Shown in pieces: positions 25,393-34,657 of a stretch of 35,109 nucleotides of DNA. Location: contig JBJLGD010000026.1 in assembly GCA_045565015.1 (NCBI GenBank), positions 1 to 35,109 on the forward strand. Direction: 5' to 3'. The stretch is from GCA-2697345 sp045565015 (GTDB lineage Bacteria; Pseudomonadota; Alphaproteobacteria; Rhodobacterales; Rhodobacteraceae). Below the pieces are notes generated by a model. That model was not told where the DNA came from and searched no databases. It saw only the letters and a program-made list of their open reading frames with translations. Position 1 is the first letter of the stretch, and every line of letters begins with the position of its first letter. Both the position numbers and the translations under genes were made by a program.

Positions 25393-25993
25393 TTAAATAC
25401 CTAATAAATTTTCCCAACGCGCGTCCTCTATGACTAATTTTATTTTTTTCCCATCGATCCATTTCACCAAAGGTTAAAGAATAACCGTTCGGTTTAAAAA
25501 TTGGATCGTAGCCATGCCCATTTTTACCACGCATAGGCCAAACTATTTCACCGGGTAAAATACCAGAAAAAACTATATCTTTACCGTCAGGGAAAGCTAA
25601 AACAAGAGTACAACAAAACCGAGCAAGGATAGGAGCTTGAGCTTCAATCCTTTTTAACGCAGTATTCACTTTTTCCATCGCTACCTTGAAGTCTCTACCG
25701 TGATCTGTTTCAGCCCAATCGGCAGTATATACACCTGGAAGATTGTTGAGAGCATTAATCTCTAAACCACTATCATCTGAAAGTGCTGGTAGGCCTGTTT
25801 TTTTTGATGCGTGATGGGCTTTGAGTCTTGCATTGCCGACAAAAGTATTTTCTGTTTCTTCGGGCTCTACTAAGTTATGATTGGATGCTGAAGATAACTT
25901 AATATTACAACCTTTTAACAGCTCAAAAAGCTCTTCCAATTTACCGGTATTATGTGTTGCTATTAAAAGCTCATTATATTTCGACTTAAACAA
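25385..25993 (-). CDS. rdgB: XTP/dITP diphosphatase (RdgB/HAM1)
   Basis: A 202-residue pyrophosphatase that removes non-canonical purine nucleotides such as dITP and XTP. ATHNTGKLEEL (12-22), ALSDDSGLEINAL with the catalytic aspartates, and GKNGHGYDPIF are the family motifs. The start codon is TTG at 25993; no ATG or GTG precedes the conserved ATHNTGK block in frame. It overlaps the rph end by 8 bp, and with no clear ribosome site it probably depends on translational coupling. Confidence 0.94.
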   Translation of the reverse strand: MFKSKYNELLIATHNTGKLEELFELLKGCNIKLSSASNHNLVEPEETENTFVGNARLKAHHASKKTGLPALSDDSGLEINALNNLPGVYTADWAETDHGRDFKVAMEKVNTALKRIEAQAPILARFCCTLVLAFPDGKDIVFSGILPGEIVWPMRGKNGHGYDPIFKPNGYSLTFGEMDRWEKNKISHRGRALGKFIRYLNA

Positions 25994-26705
25994 CTGTTTT
26001 TACTGCTTTTTTTTGTTTTTCGATAAGTAAATTTGTACCGGTATTTGCTAATCCAATCAGTAAGTCTAATTCATTTTTACTAAACGTTGATCCCTCAGCG
26101 GATGCTTGTACTTCAACAAGAGTCTCATCACTTGTAATCACAAAGTTAGCATCGGTACCTGCATCGCTGTCTTCAAGATAATCTAGATCCAACACAGGCT
26201 GACCGGCATATATACCGCAACTGACAGCAGCAACATGGTTAATTATAGGGTCTTCGGAAATTACACCCTTGCTTATAAGTGTATTTATTGCCAATCGAAA
26301 CGCAACCCAACCCCCAGTTATACTTGCGCAACGAGTACCACCATCAGCTTGTATTACATCACAGTCGATCACAATCTGTCGTTCCCCGAGTAAAACGCGA
26401 TCAACACTGGCCCGTAAAGACCTACCTATTAGCCTTTGTATTTCTTGTGTTCTTCCAGACTGCCCATTTTTTGCTTCTCTTCTCATTCTTGTATTAGTGG
26501 CTCTCGGTAACATCCCATATTCTGCTGTTACCCAACCTAAACCAGAGTTTCTCAGAAAAGGCGGAACTTTTTCATCAACTGTAGCTGTGCATATTATATG
26601 AGTATCTCCACACTTTATTAAACAAGACCCTTCAGCATGCTTTGTAATATTTGTTTCTATAGACACAGACCGTAGCTCGTCTAATCTTCTACCAGATGGG
26701 CGCAT
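25986..26705 (-). CDS. rph: Ribonuclease PH
   Basis: A 239-residue phosphorolytic 3'-5' exoribonuclease that trims tRNA 3' ends. MRPSGRRLDELR is the canonical start; EGSCLIKCGDTHIICTATV, GWVTAEYGMLPRATNTR, QRLIGRSLRASVD, DCDVIQADGGTRCASITG and DSDAGTDANFV are all present. GGAGG lies before the ATG. It is the first gene of the leftward operon and diverges from hrcA across 115 bp, the standard alphaproteobacterial order. Confidence 0.97.
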   Translation of the reverse strand: MRPSGRRLDELRSVSIETNITKHAEGSCLIKCGDTHIICTATVDEKVPPFLRNSGLGWVTAEYGMLPRATNTRMRREAKNGQSGRTQEIQRLIGRSLRASVDRVLLGERQIVIDCDVIQADGGTRCASITGGWVAFRLAINTLISKGVISEDPIINHVAAVSCGIYAGQPVLDLDYLEDSDAGTDANFVITSDETLVEVQASAEGSTFSKNELDLLIGLANTGTNLLIEKQKKAVKTVV

Positions 26706-26820
26706 AAACGTTCCTCCATATAAGTTAATACCAAATACCCTCGGTTTAGATATATTTGCAAGTACGATTGACTAATCATAAAAAAAACCTGTAAACAAAT
26801 GTGCTGATATAGGATTATTT

Positions 26821-27897
26821 ATGACAATAGCAAAAAATATTTCAAAAATAATGAACGAGCGGAGTCGAGAAGTTTTCCAGCAAATAGTAGAAAACTATTT
26901 AAGTACTGGCGAGCCGATGGGCTCCCAAGCACTGACAGAAACTTTAACAAAAAAAGTAAGTGCGGCGACTGTTAGAAATGTAATGCAAGATTTAGAAGTC
27001 TTAGGATTGCTTGATAGCCCACATATTTCAGCAGGAAGAATACCAACCCAACTTGGCTTAAGGATGTTTGTAGATGGGATATTGGAGGTTGGAGAGGCGA
27101 GAGATGAAGATAAATTGCGAATCGATGACACAGTAGGCGAAGACTCCAGTAATGTTACATCATTATTAGATAGCATAGGCTCTGCCCTATCTGGTTTAAC
27201 AAAAAGCGCAAGCTTGGTTTTATGCCCAAAACAAGAGGCACCTATTAAACACATAGAGTTTGTAAATTTAGCAGACGACCGAACTCTGGTCGTTCTAGTT
27301 TTTGGCGATGGAAGTGTTGAGAACCGTGTATTTGTTCCCCCAAGGGGTCAAACACCAGCATCGATGAGAGAAGCTGCTAACTTTCTAAACAATATAGGTA
27401 TTGGGCACACCCTTTCTGAGATAAGTTTAAAAATTCAAAGTGAAATCAAAAAAAACCGAAGAGAGTTAGATGTTCTTGCTGCAGAACTTGTGAAATCGGG
27501 TTTGGCTGTTTGGGAAAAAGAAAATATTTCTAATGAGAGACTTATAGTTCGAGGTAGGTCTAACTTACTGGGAGAAACACAACATGAGCAAGAGTTAGAC
27601 AGAGTGAAAGACCTTTTTGATGACCTAGAGCGGAAGCGTGATATAGCAGAGTTTCTCCAATTAACAGATGAAGGAGAAGGCGTTCGAATATTTATTGGTT
27701 CTGAGAACAAACTTTTTTCTCTTTCGGGTTCATCTTTAATTATTTCTCCCTATATGAATAATGAGAAGAAAATTATCGGGGCTGTGGGAGTGATTGGTCC
27801 AACACGACTTAATTATGGCAGAATTGTGCCAATTGTTGATTATACGTCCCAAGTAATTGGCAATTTAATATCCAAAGTAGATAAAGGAATAAAATGA
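26821..27897 (+). CDS. hrcA: Heat-inducible transcription repressor HrcA
   Basis: A 358-residue repressor of class I heat-shock operons (groESL) through the CIRCE element. The N-terminal winged helix (about 15-85) reads IVENYLSTGEPMGSQAL and SAATVRNVMQDLEVLGLLDSPHISAGRIPTQLGLRMFVD. The C-terminal domain has GAVGVIGPTRLNYGRIVPIVDY. AGGA precedes the ATG by 6 bp. No CIRCE repeat is visible upstream, so I see no sign that the gene controls itself. It overlaps grpE by 4 bp. Confidence 0.96.
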   Translation: MTIAKNISKIMNERSREVFQQIVENYLSTGEPMGSQALTETLTKKVSAATVRNVMQDLEVLGLLDSPHISAGRIPTQLGLRMFVDGILEVGEARDEDKLRIDDTVGEDSSNVTSLLDSIGSALSGLTKSASLVLCPKQEAPIKHIEFVNLADDRTLVVLVFGDGSVENRVFVPPRGQTPASMREAANFLNNIGIGHTLSEISLKIQSEIKKNRRELDVLAAELVKSGLAVWEKENISNERLIVRGRSNLLGETQHEQELDRVKDLFDDLERKRDIAEFLQLTDEGEGVRIFIGSENKLFSLSGSSLIISPYMNNEKKIIGAVGVIGPTRLNYGRIVPIVDYTSQVIGNLISKVDKGIK

Positions 27898-28448
27898 GTA
27901 AAGTAAAAGACGAAGACGATTTTCAAAAAGACCATTTAGAAGAAATGGCTGAAGAAGAAGTTGAGTTCACAGAAACAGTTGAAGTAGATGAGCTAGAGGC
28001 TCTAAGAGAAGAAAAAAACGATCTTCAGGATAGGTTATTGCGCTCATTTGCCGATTTAGAAAACACTAGAAAACGAGGAGAAAGAGACCGGCGCGAAGCA
28101 GAGGAGTATGGCGGCTCTAGGCTGGCTAAAGATATGCTCCCAGTTTATGATAACCTAAGGCGAGCTATCGACGCTGTGACGGATGAACAGCGAGAGTCGT
28201 CTAAGGCTGTAATAGAGGGGGTCGAACTTACTTTAAAAGAGCTCATACATGTTTTTGGTAAGCATGGAATTGAGCCAATTTTACCTGAAACTGGAGATAA
28301 ATTTGACCCACAAGAGCATCAAGCAATGTTTGAAGCACCATCACCAGAAGTTAAAGCAGGACATATAATTCAAGTTATGTCAGAAGGCTTTATCTTGAAG
28401 GACAGACTCCTTAGACCAGCTCAAGTTGGGGTTTCATCTTCGTCATAA
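27894..28448 (+). CDS. grpE: Nucleotide exchange factor GrpE
   Basis: A 184-residue co-chaperone that releases ADP from DnaK. The acidic N-terminus and long coiled-coil helix (about 25-85, LEALREEKNDLQDRLLRSFADLENTRKRGERDR) lead to the head domain with KDMLPVYDNLRRAID and GDKFDPQEHQAMFE. The C-terminal GFILKDRLLRPAQVGVS is the family end. Translation is coupled to hrcA (ATGA overlap). Its last 28 bp overlap the convergent mutS gene. dnaK and dnaJ are not in the window. Confidence 0.96.
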   Translation: MSKVKDEDDFQKDHLEEMAEEEVEFTETVEVDELEALREEKNDLQDRLLRSFADLENTRKRGERDRREAEEYGGSRLAKDMLPVYDNLRRAIDAVTDEQRESSKAVIEGVELTLKELIHVFGKHGIEPILPETGDKFDPQEHQAMFEAPSPEVKAGHIIQVMSEGFILKDRLLRPAQVGVSSSS

Positions 28449-31072
28449 AATTCTTTAAGCTTGTAAAGTAGTTGTAGTGCTTCTTTTGGAGTAAGGTTGT
28501 CTGGGTTTAAGTCACTTAGTTGTAATCCGAGACGATCCTTTTTTTCAGCATTTTTTGAGTTACTAGGTGTTTGGGAAAACAAAGGTAAGTCGTCGGATTC
28601 ACTTCTATTTTTGGAAGTTCCCTCTAGTGACGTTAAAATATTTTGTGCTCGTTTAATTACGGATTTAGGTAACCCAGCCAGCTTTGCTACCTGAACACCG
28701 TAGGAGCGATCAGCGGAGCCTTTTACAACTGTATGAAGAAAAACAATTTCACCGTTCCATTCTTTAACGGACACAGTAGCATTTTGAACACCGTCTAGTT
28801 GGCTAGATGTAGCGGTTAATTCATGATAGTGAGTAGCAAATAGAGCCCTACACTTATTTTTATTATGTAGGTGCTCTAGGGTTGCCCACGCAATTGATAA
28901 GCCATCATAAGTTGCAGTACCACGCCCAATTTCGTCGAGTATTACTAATGCACGTTCATCGGCTTGATTAAGTATTGCTGCTGTTTCTACCATTTCAACC
29001 ATGAAGGTTGAGCGACCTCTGGCTAGATCGTCAGATGCCCCCACCCTACTGAAAACTTGAGATAATAAACCTATTTTTGCCTCCTTTGCAGGTACATAAG
29101 ACCCGATTTGTGCAAGTATGGCTATTAACGCATTTTGTCTTAAGAATGTTGATTTCCCTGACATATTTGGTCCTGTTAACACCCAAATCTGGGAGGTATT
29201 TTTATCAGCGGTCAAGTTGCAAGAATTAGCAATAAACTGGCTTTCACCCAAAGTTGAAATAGAGCTTTCTACTACTGGATGTCTTCCATCAATGATTTCA
29301 AAATCTCTCGACATATCTATAGTTGGTCTAGTCCAGTTACTCCCTCTAGCCAAAGCTGCTAAACTACTTAAAACATCGGCGGTCGCCAACATGGTTGCTA
29401 AGTTCTTAAGATCAACTATCTTTGATAAAACTAGCGTCCGTATCTCCTTAAAAAGATCCCTTTCAAAAGTACTAATTTCGTTACCGGCATTTAAAATACT
29501 AGTTTCGAGATTGGATAACTCCACTGTTGTGAATCTGACGGAGTTAGCGGTTGTCTGGCGGTGAATAAAGAGCTCCGAAAATTCAGAAGAAAACATTTTT
29601 TCAGCGTGGTTAGAGGTGGTTTCGATAAAGTAACCTAAAACTTTATTATATTTTATTTTTAGAGAAGAGATACTGGTTGTTTTAATATAATTTAACTGGA
29701 GATTAGCGATTATTTTTCTACTATTGTCCCGCAGCACCCTACTTTGGTCTAGACCTTTAGAGTAGCCTTCTTTAATAAACCCACCGTCTCTAATAAGGTG
29801 TGGTGGTTCTTCTATTAGGCTGGCAGACAGCGTTGTCATTATGTCGGAAAACGTACTCATAGTATTGAAGGCGTTCTTGAGTAATTTAGGCAACTCAACA
29901 CCAGAAAAAAAGTTATTTAAAAGCTCGCTATTAATTAGTGAGTCACGTATCGCGCTTAAGTCTCTTGGTCCGCTACGATCTAGGGATAGACGAGATAGCA
30001 CCCTTTCTAGGTCTGGAGTTGTTTTGAGTATATTTCTAACTATTTCAAGCAGTTCTACGTTATTATGAAAAAGGCTGACGCTATCTGAACGATCAGCTAT
30101 TACTTTTAGATCTGTTGACGGGCTAGAAACCCAGCTCTCTAGCAGACGGGCACCAGCTGCTGTTTTTGTTTTATTTATGACGGACAGTAGTGTACCGGTT
30201 TTTTCACCCTGTAGGTTTTTAAGTAATTCCAAGTTTTTTCTAGTCGCAGGGTCAATCTGTAAAATTTTATTATATTTTTCGCTGAAAGGTATCTTTAGGA
30301 ATGGAAGCTGCCCTTTTTGAGTTATATCTAGATAGTCAATTAATGCACCCATCGCAGATACTTCGCTTCGAGAAAAAGACCCAAAGGCATCAAGAGTGGT
30401 TACACCATATAGGGCCTTTAGACGCCTTTCAGCGGATGTACTCTCAAAACTACTCCTTCCTAATGACGTGATAGACACCTGTGTTTCCTTTAGAAGTTCA
30501 AAAATGTCGTTATAACTATTATCTATTATTAAAAGCTCACTGGGCGATAGACGCGATATTTCTGATATTAATTTTGATCTCGGGCACTGAGTTGTAGCGA
30601 CCGCACCAGTTGACATGTCAACCCAAGCAATTGATCCCTCAGAACGTATCTCTGAAAACGCTAATAAAAAGTTATTACTTGAAGAGTCTAAAAGACTCTC
30701 CTCAGTTAGAGTTCCAGGTGTAATGAGACGAACAACCTCTCGTTTTACGACAGATTTCGGCCCTCGCTTCTTAGCATCTAAAGGGCTTTCCATTTGTTCG
30801 CAGACGGCCACTTTGAATCCTTTTCTGATAAGTTCAAGAAGATAGCTTTCGGATGCGTGTGCAGGAACACCACACATCGGAATGTCTTCACCAGCATGTT
30901 GGCCTCGTTTAGTAAGTGTTATCCCAAGTGCACTAGATGCCTGAATAGCATCATCAAAAAACAGCTCGTAAAAATCACCCATCCTGTAGAACAGTAAAGA
31001 GTCTGGGTATTGACCCTTTACTTCTAAAAATTGAGCCATCATTGGCGTTAATTTTTTCACAGCTTGTATCAA
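28421..31072 (-). CDS. mutS: DNA mismatch repair protein MutS
   Basis: An 883-residue MutS1. The mismatch-reading Phe-x-Glu is F34-Y35-E36 in FYRMGDFYELF. The connector, lever and clamp domains follow, and the ATPase has GPNMSGKST near 634-643, the ST motif STFMVEM, Walker B VILDEIGRGT and the TATYDGLSIAWA block. A C-terminal helix-turn-helix/tetramerisation segment is kept. The start is TTG at 31072, supported by AGGA 6 bp upstream; a GTG at 31060 is an alternative without a clear ribosome site. Both begin before the conserved TPMMAQ. Confidence 0.96.
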   Translation of the reverse strand: MIQAVKKLTPMMAQFLEVKGQYPDSLLFYRMGDFYELFFDDAIQASSALGITLTKRGQHAGEDIPMCGVPAHASESYLLELIRKGFKVAVCEQMESPLDAKKRGPKSVVKREVVRLITPGTLTEESLLDSSSNNFLLAFSEIRSEGSIAWVDMSTGAVATTQCPRSKLISEISRLSPSELLIIDNSYNDIFELLKETQVSITSLGRSSFESTSAERRLKALYGVTTLDAFGSFSRSEVSAMGALIDYLDITQKGQLPFLKIPFSEKYNKILQIDPATRKNLELLKNLQGEKTGTLLSVINKTKTAAGARLLESWVSSPSTDLKVIADRSDSVSLFHNNVELLEIVRNILKTTPDLERVLSRLSLDRSGPRDLSAIRDSLINSELLNNFFSGVELPKLLKNAFNTMSTFSDIMTTLSASLIEEPPHLIRDGGFIKEGYSKGLDQSRVLRDNSRKIIANLQLNYIKTTSISSLKIKYNKVLGYFIETTSNHAEKMFSSEFSELFIHRQTTANSVRFTTVELSNLETSILNAGNEISTFERDLFKEIRTLVLSKIVDLKNLATMLATADVLSSLAALARGSNWTRPTIDMSRDFEIIDGRHPVVESSISTLGESQFIANSCNLTADKNTSQIWVLTGPNMSGKSTFLRQNALIAILAQIGSYVPAKEAKIGLLSQVFSRVGASDDLARGRSTFMVEMVETAAILNQADERALVILDEIGRGTATYDGLSIAWATLEHLHNKNKCRALFATHYHELTATSSQLDGVQNATVSVKEWNGEIVFLHTVVKGSADRSYGVQVAKLAGLPKSVIKRAQNILTSLEGTSKNRSESDDLPLFSQTPSNSKNAEKKDRLGLQLSDLNPDNLTPKEALQLLYKLKEFYDEDETPT

Positions 31073-31308
31073 TATATATCCTATGTATTATTTATTAACT
31101 CTACAAACCAAACACACTAGAAGGAACCTTAATTTTTTAACGATATTAAATAAATCATCATGATTAGTTGCATTTTTATAAAGATTAATATTGAAAGGTT
31201 AAAGTATCTAAAGGATAGATGATAATATTTTTTCGGTTAGTGGAAACACAAAACAAGATAAACTAGCTTTTGTAATATCAACGGACCAGAAGCTACGGGA
31301 GCAAGTTA
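31073..31308. other. Divergent intergenic region mutS / aromatic operon
   Basis: This 236-bp AT-rich spacer should carry promoters for both directions. It holds a perfect palindrome, AATCAT-C-ATGATT (31153-31165), and a shorter inverted repeat, ATCTA-AAGGA-TAGAT (31206-31220). Either could be an operator for the catabolic operon. I see no convincing -35/-10 pair. Confidence 0.3.
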
Positions 31309-32148
31309 ATGACGCTAACAGCGGTTCAGGCATCTATTTACCTTCATCATTTAGCGTTCGAAAGCGCTAACCCTGAAAAATTAGCAATGTTTTATTCATC
31401 CACAATGCAAATGGGGTGTAGTAAGATCTCTGAAGTAGAGTGGCGCTGTGAAGGTCCTAGACGGCGGATGGTCTTTGTGCCGGGTGAAAATAAAAAAATG
31501 GCTTATGCTGGAATGGCTTGTAGAGATAATGATGGGTTAGAATCTTTGCGGGCTAGAGCAATTTATGAAAATATTAAAGTTTCACAAAGTGTATCCCCTT
31601 ACTTTGAACCAGGAGCGTTTTCCATTAGTGACCCTGATGGGAATGTCATATTATTTGGGGTAGCAATACCAGAGGTAGAACAAAGCAATAGTATAAAAGG
31701 GCCATTACAACATTTAACCTTTGCATCTTATGATGTGGAGAGGTTTAGAGATTTTTATCATGGAAAGTTAGGCTTTAGGTTAACAGATAGAGTCCTCCAC
31801 AAGGACGGATCTTTAGCAACATGCTTTACGACTTCTAACCATGAACACCATACGATCGCCTGTTTTAAGTCCAACCGACAAGGAGTCGACCATCACTCAT
31901 ATGAAGCTGGAGATTGGAACTATATACGCGACTGGTGTGACCACTTCTCAAGTAAAAATATAAAACTAATGTGGGGACCAGGAAGACATGGTCCAGGCAA
32001 CAACCTATTTATATTTATTGAAGATCCAGATGGAAACTGGATAGAAGTTTCTGCCGAATTAGAAACTGTTTATGATCGTCCTGTTAAAGACTGGCCACAG
32101 GCTGAACGGACACTCAATCTATGGGGAAATGCAATTTTACGTTCTTGA
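31309..32148 (+). CDS. VOC-family extradiol ring-cleavage dioxygenase
   Basis: A 279-residue protein with two vicinal-oxygen-chelate modules (about 8-120 and 130-255), the layout of type I extradiol dioxygenases that open catechol-like rings with Fe(II). The likely metal ligands are H135 (LQHLTF), H195 or H196 (VDHHSYE) and E246 (DGNWIEVSAE); H181 in NHEHHTIACF could be the second-sphere histidine. GGGAG precedes the ATG. It leads an operon with an FAH-family hydrolase and an MhpA-like hydroxylase, which supports aromatic meta-cleavage. The exact substrate is not known. Confidence 0.85.
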   Translation: MTLTAVQASIYLHHLAFESANPEKLAMFYSSTMQMGCSKISEVEWRCEGPRRRMVFVPGENKKMAYAGMACRDNDGLESLRARAIYENIKVSQSVSPYFEPGAFSISDPDGNVILFGVAIPEVEQSNSIKGPLQHLTFASYDVERFRDFYHGKLGFRLTDRVLHKDGSLATCFTTSNHEHHTIACFKSNRQGVDHHSYEAGDWNYIRDWCDHFSSKNIKLMWGPGRHGPGNNLFIFIEDPDGNWIEVSAELETVYDRPVKDWPQAERTLNLWGNAILRS

Positions 32149-32159
32149 AAGGAAAAACT

Positions 32160-33008
32160 ATGAAACTTATTAGCTTTACTCGATTAGGAGAGGTGGGGTT
32201 TGGAGCTCTGATTGATGACGGTGTCGTGGATCTTACAAACCAACTAGACTATGGTGTAGATAGTATAAAAGAGGCAATAGAGTCGGATCTTTTATACACA
32301 GCAGAAGAATACTTAGAAGGCCGATCACCAAACTTTGCTATGTCTGATGTAACACTTTTACCTGTTATACCAAACCCATCAAAAATAATATGTATTGGGC
32401 TTAACTATGAAAATCACAGAAAAGAAACAAAACGTCCTGATGTAGAGCACCCAACGATATTTGTAAGATATGCAGATTCACAAGTTGCTCATGGGCAGGC
32501 ACTTATAAAACCTAAATCAACAGAGCGGTTTGATTATGAGGGCGAGATGGCGGTTATTATCGGAGATGGTGGTAGAAACATACCTGAAGAGTCTGCATTA
32601 GAGCATGTCGCTGGTTTTGCGTGCTATAATGATGGCAGTGTTAGAAATTGGCAAAGGCACACCTCTCAATTTACTCCAGGAAAAACATTTCCAGGAACAG
32701 GTGCTTTCGGCCCTTACATGGTTACGCCTGATGAAGTTGGGGATTATACAAAGTTGCCCATTCAAACACGCCTTAATGGGGAGATAATGCAAGATGCTAA
32801 ACTTTCAGATCTGATTTTCCCAGTCCCACGCCTAATCAACTATGTTTCTCAGTTCACACCATTAGCAGCAGGAGATGTAATTGTGTCAGGTACACCTGGG
32901 GGTGTCGGAGACAAAAGAGAACCACCGGTATATATGGTGCCTGGCGATCTTGTAGAGGTTGAAATTGGAATCTTAGGAACCTTAGCAAACCCTGTAGTTG
33001 GAGAATAG
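32160..33008 (+). CDS. Fumarylacetoacetate hydrolase (FAH) family protein
   Basis: A 282-residue hydrolase or hydratase of the FAH superfamily, which cleaves or isomerises ring-fission products such as acylpyruvates. CIGLNYENHRKE (78-89), metal-binding FDYEGEMAVIIG with E127 and E129, and YNDGSVRNWQ with D158 are the hallmarks; SGTPGGVGDKREPP is near the end. The ATG at 32160 is preceded by AAAGGAAAA; an upstream in-frame ATG at 32121 lies inside the previous gene and lacks such a site. The gap to the dioxygenase gene is 11 bp. Meta-pathway hydrolase or isomerase is inferred from context. Confidence 0.88.
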   Translation: MKLISFTRLGEVGFGALIDDGVVDLTNQLDYGVDSIKEAIESDLLYTAEEYLEGRSPNFAMSDVTLLPVIPNPSKIICIGLNYENHRKETKRPDVEHPTIFVRYADSQVAHGQALIKPKSTERFDYEGEMAVIIGDGGRNIPEESALEHVAGFACYNDGSVRNWQRHTSQFTPGKTFPGTGAFGPYMVTPDEVGDYTKLPIQTRLNGEIMQDAKLSDLIFPVPRLINYVSQFTPLAAGDVIVSGTPGGVGDKREPPVYMVPGDLVEVEIGILGTLANPVVGE

Positions 33009-33031
33009 TTAAGGTTTAACTTTTTAATGTG

Positions 33032-34631
33032 ATGAGTGACCCAAGCGTTAACGAAACGGATGTTCTAATTGTTGGAGCTGGCCCTACTGGGTTACTCCTA
33101 GCAAACCTTTTGGGTACAATGGGTATTAAAACTGTAATTGTTGATCGTAATGAGGGTACGGTTACAGAACCTAGAGCCGTTTCAATTGATGATGAGTCTA
33201 TGCGAGCCCTACAGTCTGCCGGCCTTTCCAATGAGGTTCTAAAGATTGTTACACGCGGATATGGTTCCATTTATAAAGGCCCAGATGGGAAAACTTTTTC
33301 AAAGGTTAAGCCCACCTCAAAAGAATTTGGTTTTGATAAAAGAAATGCGTTTGAACAACCCAAACTGGAAGCGCTTTTACGGCGGGGGGTTGGACCGTTT
33401 TAGCTCAGTGACCCCTTACTTTAAAACAACGCTAATTAGTTTTAAGCAAAAATCTGAAAATGTATCCGTATTTTTGAAACCAGAAGAAGGTAAAGAATAT
33501 TTTATAGATGCAAAGTATATGATTGGTTGTGATGGCGGTCAGTCAAAAGTGCGAAAAGATCTAGAAATTAAGATGCTAGGGTCAACCTTCAAAGAGCCAT
33601 GGTTAATTGTTGACTTAGAAACAACTAGAAACAAAGGATTTCATACAGAGGTATTATGTGATCCTAAAAGGTCTTGTATTTCTTTACCAGGCCCGGACGG
33701 AATACGTCGTTACGAATTTAAACTTCATAAACACGAAAGAGAAGAGGACGTAATTAAAGAACATTATGTGAGAAAGCTTTTAGCATCTGCAGGTCCTGAT
33801 AAAAATGAAAAGTTCAGACGGGTCAAAGTTTATACGTTTCATGCTCGAATGGCAGAATTCTGGAGAAAGGGAAGAGTTTTTCTGGCTGGTGATGCTGCGC
33901 ATTTAACGCCACCATTTGCTGGCCAGGGCATGAATAGTGGTTTGCGAGATTCTCATAATTTAGCATGGAAAATCTTTGAGGCAGTCCACCAAAAAAACAT
34001 ACCTAACAAGTTTCTCGATAGTTATGAGGATGAACGAAAACCTCATGCACAGGCAATGATTGACTTAGCGCTGCGTATGGGAAAGGTTATGATGCCAACT
34101 TCTAAACTAAATGGAGTGCTGGTTCGACAAGCTTTTAAGGCTTTGAGTATATATCCACCCGCCAGAGATTATATTGTGCAAATGCGGTACAAACCTAAAC
34201 CACGCTTTCGTAAAGGTCTGGTTTGGTCTGACCTTTGCAAACCAAGCATTGTAGGACAAATGTTTCCACAGCCGATTATCGAAACCGTAAGTCGGGAGCG
34301 AACTCTATTAGATGATTTATTAGATAATAAACTTGCGGTTTTAATTTTCTCAGAAAAACCTGGACAGGCAATTTCTGAACATGACTATCAGAAGTTACGG
34401 GATTGTAATCTACTCGTTGTGGGGTTAACTCCTGAATGGATAAACCCTGAAAAGCGGTGTTGGCCAATAGTACGAGATGTTAATGGCACACTTTCAAATA
34501 AGCCTTTTAGCCGTTACTTAGAACGGGCACTGTTGCTAAGAAGAGATAGGTATGTTGGAGCTTCAACGGAAATTGGCAATATTCGTGATTTACTCCCAAT
34601 GGCGTTATCTTTGCAAGCCTTCTCGGATTGA
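33032..34631 (+). pseudogene. MhpA-like FAD-dependent aromatic hydroxylase, frame broken by one base
   Basis: The reading frame opens at ATG 33032 (a GTG at 33029 is an alternative) and stops at 33403 with GVGPF. The rest continues in the +1 frame to 34631. The break is in six G bases at 33384-33389: with five, the sequence would read LLRRGLDRFSSVTPYF and give one protein of about 532 residues, normal for MhpA-type hydroxylases. The first part has the FAD motif GAGPTG (15-20) and RAVSIDDESMRALQ. The second has IGCDGGQSKVRK and GRVFLAGDAAHLTPPFAGQGMNSGLRD. It would hydroxylate a phenol or 3-hydroxyphenylpropionate-like compound with NAD(P)H. An assembly error, a slippage-controlled gene or a true pseudogene are all possible. 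Confidence 0.85.
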
Positions 34632-34657
34632 TATCAATCTACTGTGGGGTAAGTAGA

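Noticed and set aside
26706..26820. CIRCE element upstream of hrcA
   Set aside because: I looked for TTAGCACTC and GAGTGCTAA arms and found none; only a short GATT-GACT-AATC repeat is present.
29118..29564. 148-codon open frame antisense to mutS
   Set aside because: It is the complement of the conserved MutS ATPase and clamp region and shows no feature of its own.
32121..32159. Upstream in-frame ATG for the FAH-family gene
   Set aside because: It lies inside the dioxygenase gene with no ribosome site, whereas AAAGGAAAA fits the ATG at 32160.
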